Assembly: GCA_949752735.1 (NCBI GenBank)
Contig: OX457050.1
Span: 39,014,421-39,078,420 of the forward strand
From: Lumbricus terrestris
Lineage: Eukaryota > Annelida > Clitellata > Crassiclitellata > Lumbricidae
DNA: 64,000 bases
Direction: 5' to 3'
Made by a program: the position numbers and the translations under genes. Position 1 is the first letter of the stretch. Every line of letters begins with the position of its first letter. Shown in pieces: positions 11,793 to 23,385 of this stretch. Under the pieces are notes generated by a model that had not been told where the DNA came from, ran no database searches, and worked only from the letters and a program-made list of their open reading frames with translations.

Positions 11793-12692
11793 GAGTGTAG
11801 AACATTTCCCCCCTGGACAATCCCCCCACCCCCGGACAAACCCCCCCTGGACAAAACCCCCGGACAATTCCCCCCCGATTTTGTCTAGGACATTAACCCC
11901 CCCGGACAATTCCCCCCCCTGCTGCGAAAAGAGCCTATTTCTGTAGGTATAAATTCGTTTCATCCAACTTCTATTTAAATAACAATTTTTTTATCCATCC
12001 AGCTCCAATTTAAGCAAGATTATTTTCATCAATCCAGCTCCAATTTAAGCAAGATTATTTTCATCAATCCGGCTCCAATTTAAGCAAGAATATTTTCATC
12101 AATCCAGCTTCAATTTAAGCAATAATATTTTCATGAATCCAGCTCCAATTTAAGCAAGATTACTTTCATGAATCCAGCTCCAATTTAAGCAAGAATATTT
12201 TCATCAATCCAGCTCCAATTTAAGCAAGAATATTTTCATCAATCCAGCTCCAATTTAAGCAAGATTATTTTCATCAATCCAGCTCCAATTTAAGCAAGAA
12301 TATTTTCATCAATCCAGCTCCAATTTAAGCAAGAATATTTTCATCAATCCAGCTTCAATTTAAGCAAGAATATTTTCATTAATCCAGCTCCAATTTAAGC
12401 AAGAATATTTTCATCAATCCAGTTTCCATTTAAGTAACATTTATTTTGTACCATTCCGGCTTCTATTTAGCGAGAATTCTTTTCATCAATTTAACTTGCG
12501 TACTTATCACCGGCGTTTCATCAATTTAACTTGCGTACTTATCACCGGCGTTTTACAGTACTTATCACCGGCGTTTTACAGTACAACCGCAATATGTTCT
12601 ACCAGGGGGAATTGTCCTACCCTAGGGGGGGAATTGTCCGGGGGGGTTTTGTCCGAAGGGGAATTGTCCAGGGGGGGAAATGTCGGCGCCCC
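11793..12692. mobile_element. Mutator-like (MULE) foldback element with 9-bp target duplication
   Basis: Identical 9-bp copies GCGTAAAGC lie at 11784-11792 and 12693-12701. The ends are inverted and rich in ACATTTCCCCCCCTGGACAA followed by repeated GGACAA-CCCCC motifs. A 9-bp duplication with long inverted ends is the MULE signature. A sister element at 23042-25271 carries a MULE transposase piece. The centre is a 35-bp minisatellite rather than genes. It is inserted in the second copy of the 545-bp tandem repeat. Confidence 0.85.
11960..12440 (+). repeat. 35-bp minisatellite, about 13 units
   Basis: Units consist of CATCAATCCAGCTCCAATTT followed by AAGCAAGAATATTTT, with small variants (GATTA, AATAATA, CGGCTCC). 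It fills the centre of the MULE foldback at 11793-12692. The same unit forms the larger array at 23875-25020. Confidence 0.93.
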
Positions 12693-13209
12693 GCGTAAAG
12701 CATAATATACATATCATTCAAAAGGTCTGTTCAAGCTTTACAACACTATGTCAAAAGTATTGTTCTATCAGCTATCCCACATGCGAATATCTGCAGCCAA
12801 ACATGAGGTAGTTTACTGGGCGGACCAACTTTGAAGACTCGTATCGCCATGACAACGCAAAGTAGAGAGGCTAAAATTTGTTACATAAAGAGTGAACAAT
12901 GTGCAGATAATAGAAATGTAAACTATTTGCAGAGCTGCTTTAATGATCTTCACTGCTACAGTGCCTTGAATATTGTCAAATTCAACTCACAACTGAGTTT
13001 TTCGTCAGTTTTGTACTCTTAAGTTAATTATTAGTGAAAAACTACATATTTCAGTTTTGAATGATTTACAGAATCAGAAAGTCCACCAAAAGTTGTATAA
13101 AATACGAAAATTGTTCATTCCTATGTACATCCGTTCCTGAGAAAATGACCTCTGAACTATAGCCACCAAATTTATACATGTCGCGATCGAGTGCTCTGCA
13201 CCCCCTCTA

Positions 13210-13935
13210 TGTCCGTCAGCCATAAAATACAGGAACATGGTGATAAGCTTTTAAAAATTTGCATATGATGTACAAACATATCAAACTTAAAAATAGCAAA
13301 ATTACAGCCAAATCAGCAACAAGCCCTTGGTGATTTCACATGGACTGACCCAATAGGAATATAGCGATTGTTCTCTTGTCTAAGGCGCCGTTACAATCAT
13401 TAGCAATACAGATAGGCTGATTGACTTTATGATAATATGAACAAGGATAGAAACAACGTTTCTGGAAGTTAACGTTATTGGTTCCAAAGGGAGCAATAAA
13501 AAAAGTACGAATGTCATAATCGGAGATTGGAAGAAACATTGAAGACAGAAGGGCTATAGGAGTGCAACAGGGGTGACTTTAATAAACATATTAGATTATG
13601 TGTCTTTAACATGATTCAAGTACACAAGAATAGTTTACGTGTAATAGTATTGTAAAAAAAAACTAGTAATTTAATTAAGCCTGTTTTAGAGAAACCAGGC
13701 AACGAAATTCATAGGTCTATATAGTCTATAATATATTATCTGCAAAATTAATAGCCTACAATTTTTACAGGCCTAGGCCTACCTTCACGCATTGGGTCCA
13801 CAACGGAAAACCAAAAGTTGGCTTTGCTTATACTTCAGCTTTAAACAATTCCCGGTCACTGCTCACAAATTTGCAGAACTCGGCACATTTCGTCATAAAA
13901 TCAACATGACGAGTTAAGTGCGTGGTGAAAATAAG
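13210..13935. other. Intergenic stretch, nothing recognised
   Basis: AT-rich sequence with a few TAGGCCTA motifs. No gene, RNA or transposon end was recognised. Confidence 0.4.
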
Positions 13936-15102
13936 GGTAAACGTGTATTTTAGTATCTTAAATTATTTTCACGCTTATAATGGCACAAAAAGCGCAGCAA
14001 ATTATTTATGCCAACGTGCTATTGCCTAACTGATGTATTATTATACTTAGAATTTGTTAAAAAGAAGGAAATCGATTGAAAAATTGTAATATTTGGTCAT
14101 AACAAACCACCGATCGAAGTTGTTATTCAATTCTGACCCTTTCCGGAAGTTGCTTGCGGCAAGTGTGCAATAAGACAGCAGACATAAATTTAAGTAAGTA
14201 AGTAACATTCATCCAGCTTCTATTTCTCTAACCTTCATCCAGCTTCCATTTCTCTAACCTTCACCCAGCTTCTATTTCTCTAACCTTAATCCATTACTTA
14301 AGCGTTTTTTCATCAATCCGGCTTCTATTTCAGATCTAGAAATAACTTCATCCAGCTTCCATTTCTCATTTTGAACTTTTGGACCGAAGTCTTGACGTAG
14401 GCCTACACGTTATTTATAGTCGCATGGACCAACATACGTCGATGGTTTGTGCGCTTACACCAACTTCCGGTCGAATGTTGTGGTTCAATGGCGATTCGAA
14501 CGGCGATTTCGCATGGAAAATGTGACATTTAAAAAGCATATTTTCTTTCAATATTCTTCTCCTTACCAAATATTAAGTGTGCGGTAGCGTTCTACAATGA
14601 CTCGGTAAATCGTTCTACAATGACTCGGTAGATATCGTTGCAGCGTTGTTATCTTTAATAAATCCAACTTCTAGTTTGCCGAGAATAATTTTAATCGATC
14701 CAGCTTCTCTTTAGGCAATAATTTGTTCGATAAATCCCGCTTCTATTTCGTGAGCAAAAATTTTTCAGCCATTTTTCATTGAAAATTATTGTTTATCAAT
14801 CCAGCTTCAATTTCAGCATATATGACTGCACTAACCCTAAAACTAACCCTAACCGACCCTCACGGCGCCTAACCTGAGCCCTAACCGACCCTCACGCGCA
14901 AAATCCCGCTTCAATTTCGTGAGGAAATATTTTTCATCGAATTTATAAAAATACACTTACTTGCTACCGAGTCATTGTAGAACGCTACCAAGTGTGCTGT
15001 TACATCAGTTGGTGAAATGTACGCTATCAGAAATTATTTGCGGCGCTTTTTGTGCTATTAAAAGCGTGAAAATAATTTACGATACTAAAATACACGTTTA
15101 CC
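13936..15102. mobile_element. Foldback element with 8-bp target duplication
   Basis: Both ends read GGTAAACGTGTATTTTAGTA inward and continue into a shared AAATTATTTTCACGCTT arm. Perfect 8-bp copies AAAATAAG flank it at 13928-13935 and 15103-15110. The interior has CATCCAGCTTC modules and is interrupted by a smaller element at 14583-14989. A related copy lies at 39526-40362. It has no coding capacity. Confidence 0.85.
14583..14989. mobile_element. Small foldback element nested in the preceding one
   Basis: The ends read GGTAGCGTTCTACAATGACT inward. Identical 8-bp copies AAGTGTGC flank it at 14575-14582 and 14990-14997. The interior carries AACTTCTAGTTTGCCGAG, CCAGCTTC modules and short telomere-like CTAACCCTAA runs. 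The same family, larger, is at 40364-41155. Confidence 0.85.
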
Positions 15103-15792
15103 AAAATAAGACCAGTTGGTGAAGTGGATATATCTAGCCAGCCTGCAACAAATTCGGGACAATATTATGGGATCAATCCGGGACACAGGAAGAAAGGGCG
15201 GATTACGGACTCTCCCGGCGAATCCGGAACAGTTGGCAGCCCTAATTTCAATACGAATATGCAATTCATATCACCTTTAGAACGGTACGAGAAGTAAATT
15301 TTGTGCACGATAGACGCTCAACTTTCAAATGTTATACAAAATGGCGCACCGTTAATTTTGCATAAAAGAAACTTAACGCAGGAGTTCTTTTAAATTACAA
15401 GTTAATTCTCGCCATCTGGCGAACAGATTGGACGTGAAGTGCTCGTTACCCTGAATTGCAAAAGCCTGGCTAATAGTCTCAATCAATCAATCATTTATTT
15501 TTAATTGATTACCTTGAACATGATAGGCCTACATGCAATCAAAGATTGGACATTCATGCAGGGGCGGATCCAGGGGGCAATCATGCCATGGCCCCCCATT
15601 TAAAAATTGCATAAGACGTGGCCCCTCCATTTTGATTTCAACAAGCCATTAAATAAATGCAGCTGGAGAAAAAAGCAGGATACTAAGAGCCAAACGCCTA
15701 GGTTGTCTTGTCTTGTCTTTAACCATCCTCGATTCGAGGGTTGGTCGCTTCATGGACATGCTTTCGCCACTTTTTCCTGTCCTCCGTCTCCT

Positions 15793-16185
15793 TCAGTATC
15801 CTCTCAAAAGGTAGTTACATCCAGGCGATGATGTTAGCGATCCATCCCATCCTCGGACTTCCCCCTTGCCCTTGCTCCCGAAATTGTACCCTGTATTATG
15901 TCCTTTTCTAAGCAGCCCCTCTGTTCCCTCATCAAATGACCGAAGTAAATGAGTTTCTTTCTTTTTATCGTGCTCAATAGGGTTCTTTCTGTTCCAGTTT
16001 TCTCCAATACCCATTCGTTTGTTCTTTTTACTCTCCATTGCACTCTCAATTAAGATCTTTCTTAGGCATTTCCTTTCAAAAGCATTTATTCTGTCTTCTT
16101 CTCTCTTTCTGATCGCCCAACTTTCACACCCGTATGTCGCCACTGGCCATACCAAAGCCTTCATGAGTCTGATCTTGGTAATCAT
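15793..16185 (-). pseudogene. LINE reverse transcriptase C-terminal fragment, frameshifted
   Basis: One frame reads TKIRLMKALVWPVATYGCES, then NAFERKCLRKIL. The overlapping frame at 15834-16049 continues with KRTNEWVLEKTGTERTLLS, then KLIYFGHLMR and GARARGK. Together they match the thumb and C-terminal segment of non-LTR retrotransposon polyproteins. A frameshift around 16030-16050 separates them. The 5' part is absent and the copy is inactive. Confidence 0.82.
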
Positions 16186-16194
16186 TTTGTCTGT

Positions 16195-16520
16195 AGGCCT
16201 AGACCAGTTGTCGTTAGACGAGTTGTCGGTAGACGAGTTGTCGTGACACCGATGGATAGGTTCCGTAGTGGATATGAAAAAATCAGGAGGGAAATTTTGA
16301 AAGCAACACGAGCACGGATAGGAAGCCAGTGTAGTTGTTTCAGAGTTGAAGTGATGTGGTCTCTGGGCCCAAGACCTTTCTTCAGGCGAGCGACCGTATG
16401 AAGAACTGAAGACAGGGGTTGAAGTGTTGATGATGGAAGACGTACCAGACAGAACAGAGCTGCAGTAATCGAGGCGAAAGATGACGAGGGGTCGAGTGAG
16501 AATACGAAGGCAAGTTTCAT
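16195..16520 (-). pseudogene. L2/CR1-like LINE reverse transcriptase fragment
   Basis: The frame reads LPSSTLQPL, SVLHTVARL, GLGPRDHITSTLKQLHWLPI and RARVAFKISLLIF. This is the conserved region of CR1/L2-clade reverse transcriptases just before the C-terminal tail, which is represented by a different copy at 59797-60165. Alternative frames over the same bases suggest indels. It directly abuts the LINE fragment at 15793-16185 on the same strand. Confidence 0.78.
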
Positions 16521-16554
16521 TTAATTGGCTTTAGGATCTCGTGTATATATGGTC

Positions 16555-17000
16555 ACTGTTGCTCTGTTTAAAATTTCAGACAAATGCTAAGAGTTTTGAC
16601 CGAGTTATTACACTTTTTATGGGGGCTACTTTTTATTCGGACACAGTGTAGAATCTGATATTCACTAGATGGCAGGGTCATACTTTATGGCGCCAGCTTT
16701 CATTTCGCCAAAACACGCATTTAGTATCGCTCGCCATTTTTGGACGGATGGACGTAGAAGTCAGATTGTCGTTTGTAATAATATTATACAATTGAGATTA
16801 CGACAACGGGTCATTTCTTATCATTCATTTTACACAGAATTGTCTTAAGCTTGTAATGCAAATGTCGGTCATTGTTGGTGTTGATCATTGAATAGTTCGA
16901 AGTTAAAGTTGAATCTAGGAGATTACAGTTTAAAGTCATCCAGACCAAGAAGCCATTGGTTTTTCGTTATATTCAATTTCATGTAATGAACTGATAGCAG
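16555..17000 (+). repeat. Dispersed repeat family A, long copy
   Basis: It aligns along its length with 61010-61440. Shared blocks include GCTAAGAGTTTTGACCGA, TAGATGGCAGGGTCATA, CGCCATTTTTGGACGGATGG and AAGTTAAAGTTGAATCTAGG. A shorter copy is at 3470-3660. No terminal inverted repeats or coding potential were seen, and the class is unknown. Confidence 0.72.
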
Positions 17001-17149
17001 TTACTTATGACCTGGGTTAAGCTATGACCGTCTGATTCACACGATTCAGTTATTCAGACGGTTGTGGTTAGACCGTATAATTATTAACCTATCTTTTTAG
17101 CAGAATAAATTAATTGCCATTGCATGGGATTCAGGGTTGATAGCATACA

Positions 17150-18010
17150 ACAGCAAAATTCTTGCTGAATAGAAATCGGTTCGATGAAAATAATTTTTAC
17201 TCCATATAGAAATGGGATTTATGAAAACAAATTGCTGAAATTTGAGCTGGATTGATTAGATATATTGTTATTTAGATGGAAATTGGATCCAGAGAAAAAC
17301 AGTTATTGTGGCAACAGAAGCTGAATTAATTAGATGAATTATTGCTTAAATGGAAGCCTGGTTCATGAGAATAATTTGTGCCAAAGTTGCGAATTGGTGA
17401 AATATTATCCTGCGCAAGTCAAATTTTGTTATAATTTATTTCAGTCAAACGATAGGTTATCCTTTGCTGAATTATTTCAATGTCTTCAATGCTTATTTGA
17501 TATTGGCAAGTAAGAAAAAGTTCTAAGTCATGCGATTTTGAGCATAGAGCACACAGGCTTCGAACGATAGGTGGAACAGGCACTGGATTTAAAATTTTAA
17601 AGATTTAAGTTCACGATGGCCACCTGCTCATCAATCCATCCGTCATTAAATGAAAGAAACATTTAATCAATCGATAATTTGTTTAAGAAAAAATTCTTAC
17701 CATAAATTCAACTACAATAATTTAGCAATATAATCTTTCGTCAATCCAACTTCCCTTTAAGTCCAATATTTTCGATAAAAGCCACCACAAATGAATTACA
17801 TGGTTCGACTAATGGACCAAAATCATTGTAACAAGTAAATAGTGTTATGCCTAAATAGAAGTTGACATGGTTGAAAGATTCCTGTATTGGTAGGAGTTGG
17901 ATTGATGAGAAATTCCTGGTTAAATAAAGTTGGATTGATGCAATATTTCTTGTTTAAGCAGAATTAGCATTAATAAAAAACCTTTATTTCTTAAATTAAA
18001 TCTGGGTTGA
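17150..18010. repeat. Degenerate CCAGCTTC-type modules, mostly inverted
   Basis: Diverged copies of the module recur in reverse orientation (GAAGCTGAATTAATTAGATG, GAGCTGGATTGATTAGAT, AGTTGGATTGATGAGAA). This suggests an old, decayed foldback or minisatellite of the same family. No gene was recognised from here to 18780. Confidence 0.55.
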
Positions 18011-18819
18011 TGAAGGTTATCATAGACATTCCAAAACTGTTTATTTGTCAACATCAAGTATGGCATTGGAGACATCAAAATAATTTAGCAACGTAAACTG
18101 TAGTTTTACCAGGTAGCGATATATTGACATGCTTGAGAAATGAAATACTAACTAATGTCTGCTAGTAAAGATTTGACTACCTATTCGTTCGTATGACAAT
18201 AGAAATAAATCTGACCTTAACCAAACAGAAATTAGCATTCCATTTTGAACGGTGATTAAAAAAATTATATCTTGAAAAACCGTTCCTTACTAAGATGTTC
18301 TTCGTCTTCTTAATTCTTCTTCTTCTTAATTCTTTGCACTCAACAACAATTGACCTAGGACCTCAACAACTCCACTACACCAAGTGAAGAGCAGAAAGAG
18401 TGTCTGCTGCTGATTCTGCAAGCCAGAAAGTGAAATACCCAGAAGCGAGAAAGACGCTGTTTATCAGTGATGATATTCTGCGGTATCAGAGTCGGACAAC
18501 TGAAAATAATTATTGATTGACTATTTTAAATGTCTGTCAAAACTGATAAAGAAATTGCCTTAACAGAGTTAATCCGCAGACATTTTATAGTGCTGTTTTA
18601 ATAGAATATCATAAATATTTGATGATAAAATAAGTAAGACATGAGCACGAATAACATACAGTTGGACCAAAAGTTTGCAAACTTCTCAGGTGTTGAGCTA
18701 CCTTCAAACATGCATCCAAAATTCACAAAAAATTACCACTAGCTGCTCTCATGACAGATAACAAAATGGGAGGGTACCACGAAAGAAATTCAGAAATTAA
18801 TTTTTAACGGGCACCCTAA

Positions 18820-19006
18820 TACACACACATACATACATACATATATGCATACATACATATATGCATACAATATACACACTTGTTTGCTAGGGCTTATCCC
18901 GTGTAGCTGTTTTTGTAAGGTACCCTTGTAACGGCATGGCTGTGTTACTGCGCCATATAAATCGTCGTAATTATTATTATTATACAAACATACATACATA
19001 CATACA

Positions 19007-19040
<34 letters not shown>

Positions 19041-19196
19041 CATACATACATACATACATACATACATACATACATACATACATACACACATTTATACGTG
19101 CATACAACTTCACAATCTGACATACATGTATGTTTACGTATACAAACAAACATACATACATACGTACACACATACATGCAGACATACATACATACA

Positions 19197-19232
<36 letters not shown>

Positions 19233-19245
19233 CATACATACATGT
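18820..19245. repeat. (TACA)n microsatellite, interrupted
   Basis: Two main tracts of ACAT repeats lie around 18966-19085 and 19150-19245, with a shared CATCACAATCTGACAT spacer. The long open frames on both strands are products of the repeat. The first tract follows GCGCCATATAAATCGTCGTA and ATT repeats, a LINE-type 3' tail. Confidence 0.93.
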
Positions 19246-19249
19246 ATGC

Positions 19250-19589
19250 AGCATCACAATCTGACATAAAAGTATGTTTAGGCAAACACGGCTGGAAACC
19301 CACAACGGAGGACATAGTGGATATTACATGGGAAAACCATGCACCCATATGTGGCTAGCGTCAGTTTAAACTGACGGCAGGGGTTATTTTAAGGAATTTT
19401 CTCAACTGCACATAAATGACGTACGTATTTTTTAGACTGGACATAAGAAAGTCCTTGACCAGGGATTTGTCCCCCAAAGCGGAAGCAGCTTTTGGTGACC
19501 GCTCGTTAATAAGCTGGTGCTTTGTGCTTGGCCTTCGACTGGAGCTTTAAATGTTTGAATATTAAGATTTTCCGACTTTATAAAAATTC
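19250..19589. other. Intergenic stretch, nothing recognised
   Basis: No coding pattern or transposon end was recognised. A short inverted repeat (GCGTCAGTTTAAACTGACGG) lies near 19359. Confidence 0.4.
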
Positions 19590-19679
19590 ATATTAAAGAT
19601 AGGGTTGCCAGGCGTCCGGTAATGAACCGGACAGTCCGGAATTTACAAAAACTGTCCGGTCAGAAATTTCAGACATTAC

Positions 19680-20180
19680 CGGACATGGCTGTGTCCGGTA
19701 AATTATTATTGCCAGCAACAAGTGCATCTGGAGTGCATATAATTTCTTGGGGCCATGAAAATATCTGCTGTCTGCAACTTTTCGGCATCGAGTGGACCTG
19801 CAGCTTGACGAGGTGGTCATGGGTCAAAACGCGGTTCCAGGCGGCGATGAGCGATTCGATGAGCTCGCGCTTGGAAGTTGGATATCTCTTGGATATCTCC
19901 ATGACTACTTTATGCCACAGATTCTCAATGAGATTGAGATAGGGGACTGGGCGGGCCAGTCCAGCGTCCTAACATTGTTCTGTTTCTTCCAGTTGGTCAC
20001 CAGTTTGGCACGATGCCTTGGTGCATTGTCATGCTGAAAGGGGAACTTGCCTGGGAAGAGTTGCCTAGCTGATGGCACCATGAACATCTGCAGTATGCCG
20101 ATGCACTTGGTTGCGTTGACCATTCCATCGATGATATGCAGACGTCCGACGCCACTGGCAGCCATCCCAGCGAACACACA
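19680..20180 (-). pseudogene. Tc1-type transposase remnant
   Basis: Read on the minus strand from 20180, the frame gives FAGMAASGVGRLHIIDGMVN, then FPFQHDNAPRHRAK, then LDWPAQSP, matching the DDE domain of Tc1 transposases. The second catalytic aspartate (in QHDNAP) and the DWPAQSP block are visible. The rest (WRYPRDI, then CRKVADSR) continues in other frames. The N-terminal helix-turn-helix region is not present. Just outside, 19600-19690 has CCGGACAGTCCGG palindromes that may belong to a different element. Confidence 0.85.
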
Positions 20181-21010
20181 GTCGGGGACCCTTGCCGGTT
20201 TCTCACGGGTATCCGGTGCGGTTTTCTGACGGGTTTTTGGGTCGAGGTTTCCCGATGGGACCCATACGGGTTAGCCCGCCAGTTTACCAAGATCCGTCCC
20301 AACTGACTGAAAACCATGCCAGAGCATGCAAAATGTACTGTAAATTGTGCTCCACACACCAAAGGCACCGTTAATGTTATTTTGCAACATATTGAGTTTG
20401 ATGAATAATTTTGAAGGTCTTGGATTAAGCCTCAAATTAGGTCTATACTATTTTTCATTCGTTATGCTAACTAAACATGTAAAAGCAGGCAACCCAATGG
20501 TTTAATTAAGTAACTTATTGAAAATGAAATAATAGATTGTCAAAAGCATTAAAAAAGCTTTAGTAACCGGTGTTTAACTACATACAATAAAAAGTATCCA
20601 AAACATTTTAATTTGAAATTCCTTACAATCTAAAAAAACATAACAGTGTTCTTAGTAATTCAACCAACGTAGTCTGACGTGGTGAAGAAACGTGGTCGTT
20701 AATCTCCTTGTTTACCGAAATGGTCTTACATGGTACAGAACACATATAGGAGAATTACTAAGAACACTCAAATAGAAGCTGGATTGATGTAACATGCTTC
20801 ATCAATAAACTACAGAACTAAGTTATATGCACATGGGATGGGGTTTTATCCGGGGGTTTTGTCATAGGCTAAATATGGATAGAGTTGACCTGGGGTTTAG
20901 TGCCCGTTCCTCTTTTGGCACAGGAACAGCACATCTCATTTACATAAAATCATGACGATCATGCATCTCCGTCATTCATCAATAGTCAATTACGTTTATT
21001 TATTGAGAAT
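20181..21010. other. Intergenic stretch with small inverted repeats
   Basis: It contains the short inverted-repeat element at 20645-20768 and, near 20845-20910, a GGGGTTTTATCCGGGGGTTTT block resembling MULE end sequence. No gene was recognised. Confidence 0.45.
20645..20768. mobile_element. Tiny inverted-repeat element (MITE-like), 124 bp
   Basis: Both ends read AGTGTTCTTAGTAATT inward and enclose about 90 bp. No clear target duplication was found, so the class is open. Confidence 0.5.
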
Positions 21011-21016
21011 TACAAA

Positions 21017-22171
21017 TCAGCAAAGGTTCTGAAATAATTCGTCAGGTGGAGAAAATCGATGACAAGAACAATGCTCCAGAAATTCCTTCTCAATTTCAAA
21101 CATTTCATCGCATAAACCGCATCCAAACGATTTTTCCACAATGAATTTTGAATCCTTAGATGATTTGATTTTGTTAATGAAAGCACATTCACCCATACGA
21201 CTTTTTGGAAGTGGACTTGTCATTTCACTACATTCATGAAGCACAATTCTTGACAGACGTTCAAGTGGTTTATCATTAGATTCCTTTTCTGGTTTATCAT
21301 CGTGTGACTGTATTCCTGCATGGAGTTTCAGCTGTGTAGTTGAAGAACTTCCCACACTATTAGGTTTACTGGACATGTGTTGCATCTCATCTTCAGGATG
21401 AGTTCTCATGTGCACTTTCAGATGGCCAACATTAGTAAATGATTTCTGACATAACTGACATCTATATGGTTTCTCCCCAGTATGGGTTCTCATGTGTTTT
21501 GTCAGATGTCCACATTGAGTAAATGATTTGTGACATAACTGACATTTGTACGGTTTCTTGCCAGTATGGATTCTCATGTGTACTTTCAGATTACCACCAA
21601 TAGAAAATGATCTCTGACATAACTGACACTTGTATGGTTTCTCCCCAGTATGGGTTCTCATGTGTAGTTTCAGATAACCCCTTTGAGCAAATAATTTCTG
21701 GCAAAACTCACATTTGTGGGGTTTCTTGCCAGTATGGTTTCTCATGTGTACTTTCAGAGAACCTCCTTGAGTAAATGATTTCTGACACAACTTGCATTTG
21801 TAGGGTTTATTGCCAGTATGGGTTCTCACGTGTGATTTCATATCGCAAATTTGAGTAAATGACCTCTGACAGATCTGACATTTGTATGGTTTCTCCCCGG
21901 TGTGGGTTCTCATGTGTACTTTCAGACCACCACCTTGAGTAAATGATGCCTTACATAATTCGCATTTGTATGGTTTCTCACCAGTATGGGCTCTCATGTG
22001 TACTTTCAGCTCATCACCATGAGAAAGCGACTTCTGACATACCTGACATTTGCATGGTTTCTTCCTAGAGTGTGTTCTCATGTGTCTTTTCAGATAAGCA
22101 CTTGTTGTAAATGATTTCCGACATAAATGACATTTGTATTCTTTTTCTCCAGTATGTGTTTCCATATCCAT
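21017..22171 (-). CDS. C2H2 zinc-finger protein, nine fingers plus C-terminal finger
   Basis: This is a probable nuclear DNA-binding factor. Nine regular fingers (CHLCRKSF, CQVCQKSL, CELCKASF, CQICQRSF, CKLCQKSF, CEFCQKLF, CQLCQRSF, CQLCHKSF, CQLCQKSF) are joined by TGEKPYKC-type linkers. A ~95-residue spacer follows, then the family finger FGCGLCDEMFEIEKEFLEHC. The open frame extends upstream to 22225, but the first ATG is at 22171. The extra residues (YQLCWKTIIAELHWLTMDME) look like a decayed first finger, so a further 5' exon is possible. The 5' flank is homologous to that of the gene at 55614. No break is visible in the frame. Confidence 0.85.
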   Translation of the reverse strand: MDMETHTGEKEYKCHLCRKSFTTSAYLKRHMRTHSRKKPCKCQVCQKSLSHGDELKVHMRAHTGEKPYKCELCKASFTQGGGLKVHMRTHTGEKPYKCQICQRSFTQICDMKSHVRTHTGNKPYKCKLCQKSFTQGGSLKVHMRNHTGKKPHKCEFCQKLFAQRGYLKLHMRTHTGEKPYKCQLCQRSFSIGGNLKVHMRIHTGKKPYKCQLCHKSFTQCGHLTKHMRTHTGEKPYRCQLCQKSFTNVGHLKVHMRTHPEDEMQHMSSKPNSVGSSSTTQLKLHAGIQSHDDKPEKESNDKPLERLSRIVLHECSEMTSPLPKSRMGECAFINKIKSSKDSKFIVEKSFGCGLCDEMFEIEKEFLEHCSCHRFSPPDELFQNLC

Positions 22172-22249
22172 GGTCAACCAATGTAATTCAGCAATTATTG
22201 TTTTCCAACATAACTGGTATAACAAGCTGCTCTCACTGTAGCTGACAGA

Positions 22250-22810
22250 TTGTAGGATTTCTCAAGTTATCAATGCTGCTGTGTTTTTTATGAAAACCGT
22301 TTTCCATATGTCATAAAAAAAATTACCAGTACTAAGTTACACAAACATTCTCAGCATGCTTTGCATTTTTGTGGCCTTTCTTCAGCATAAATTAGTATCC
22401 ATATGAAAAGAAATAATGCCTAAATTTTTAGATACTTTCTGAATTGGTAGATTCAAGTCCAATCGTTGGTAATTTTTTAAAGTCAAAAATTACCCATTTA
22501 GGAAACAATAATCGTTTGGAATGAAAAGTAGAAGTCATAAATATGCGTAGATTATCACACTATGGTGTTCTCCTTCAGTTAGGCTACAGTGTTAATGTAC
22601 AAAGAAAGAATTCATGTTTTAGAAGCTGTAGGTAAAGTTGTCCACTCTAATGTTGTCATTGATGCAGATCAATGATTGAAGGCATGCTGAAAAACGACCA
22701 TGCTGAAAAACTGTCACATACATCTTCACGCACTTGCAAAAAGAATTTCCAGCACCTATTAAGATAAAGACATGAATATCTTAGTAAGACCTTGTACTAA
22801 GACATACACA
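22250..22810 (-). other. Paralogous 5' flank of a zinc-finger gene
   Basis: Several blocks match the region upstream of the fourth zinc-finger gene (56830-57440): GCATTTTTGTGGC with TAGTATCCAT, GATGCAGATCAATGATTG, and GCACCTATTAAGA followed by ACATGAA. The conservation covers ~550 bp on the 5' side of both minus-strand genes, so promoter and leader were duplicated with the coding region. Confidence 0.7.
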
Positions 22811-23130
22811 TTATTTTATCACTGTTTATAAATGAAGCTTATTATCTGTTTCATTACGGTCAGAATGATTTAACTATCTTCACTAGAATGAACGGGTGGT
22901 GAATGTATTAATAGCAGGCAGAGTTTCAACATTTCATATCCCAATTATGTTCATGCCGAATAAATTGCTTCCATTTAAAACTGAACTTTACATTGAAAAC
23001 ACTTCATCGATTCAGTACCATTCAGTCCATCAATCAATTACGGGAGCAGGACAATACCCCTGGACAAAACCCCCGACAAAACCCCCAGACAAAACCCCCG
23101 GTATAAAACCCCTGGAATAACCCCCGCACG

Positions 23131-23385
23131 AACAACAATGTTGAAGGCTGGCACCGGAAGCTACAGTCATCCGTGTCGTCGCATCACCCGAACATCTGGA
23201 AGTTCCTCAATGTGCTGAGGCGGGAGCAAGACCTCAACAATCTTCAGATTGCTCAACTGGTCGGGGGTCACGCACCAGAACCCCAAAGGAAAAAGTGTAA
23301 AGCATCCAATGAACGGATTGTTAACATTATACGTGACTTCAGCAATCGTAGTCTACTTGGGATCGCACACAACATTACTATTTAA
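23131..23385 (+). pseudogene. MULE transposase C-terminal fragment
   Basis: The frame reads NNNVEGWHRKLQS, HPNIWKFLNVLRREQ and then QIAQLVGGHAPEPQRKK. The order NN-VEGWHR, HPNIW-FL, LRREQ is the conserved C-terminal signature of MULE-domain transposases of animal and plant Mutator elements. The DDE catalytic core upstream is missing. It lies between the inverted ends of the element at 23042-25271. Confidence 0.85.

Larger units (their letters stand above)
10980..13200. repeat. Tandem repeat of ~545-bp units, about 2.5 copies
   Basis: Successive copies begin with a GTTTTTCGTC-type segment at about 10998, 11539 and 12995 and share AAAGTCCACAAAAAGTTGT, GAGATACTAGCCTC and GGTCTGTTCAAGCT. The first spacing is ~541 bp. 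The second is ~547 bp once the inserted element at 11793-12692 and its duplicated target are removed. The third copy decays after about 13160. No open frame is conserved between copies, so it is not coding. Confidence 0.82.

Noticed and set aside
14820..14890. Telomere-like CTAACCCTAA runs (also near 40490 and 40880)
   Set aside because: They are short, interrupted by GACCCTCACG and confined to one foldback family, so they are element sequence and not an internal telomere.
18790..19358. Open frames of 120-170 residues
   Set aside because: Same microsatellite artefact as at 42 kb.
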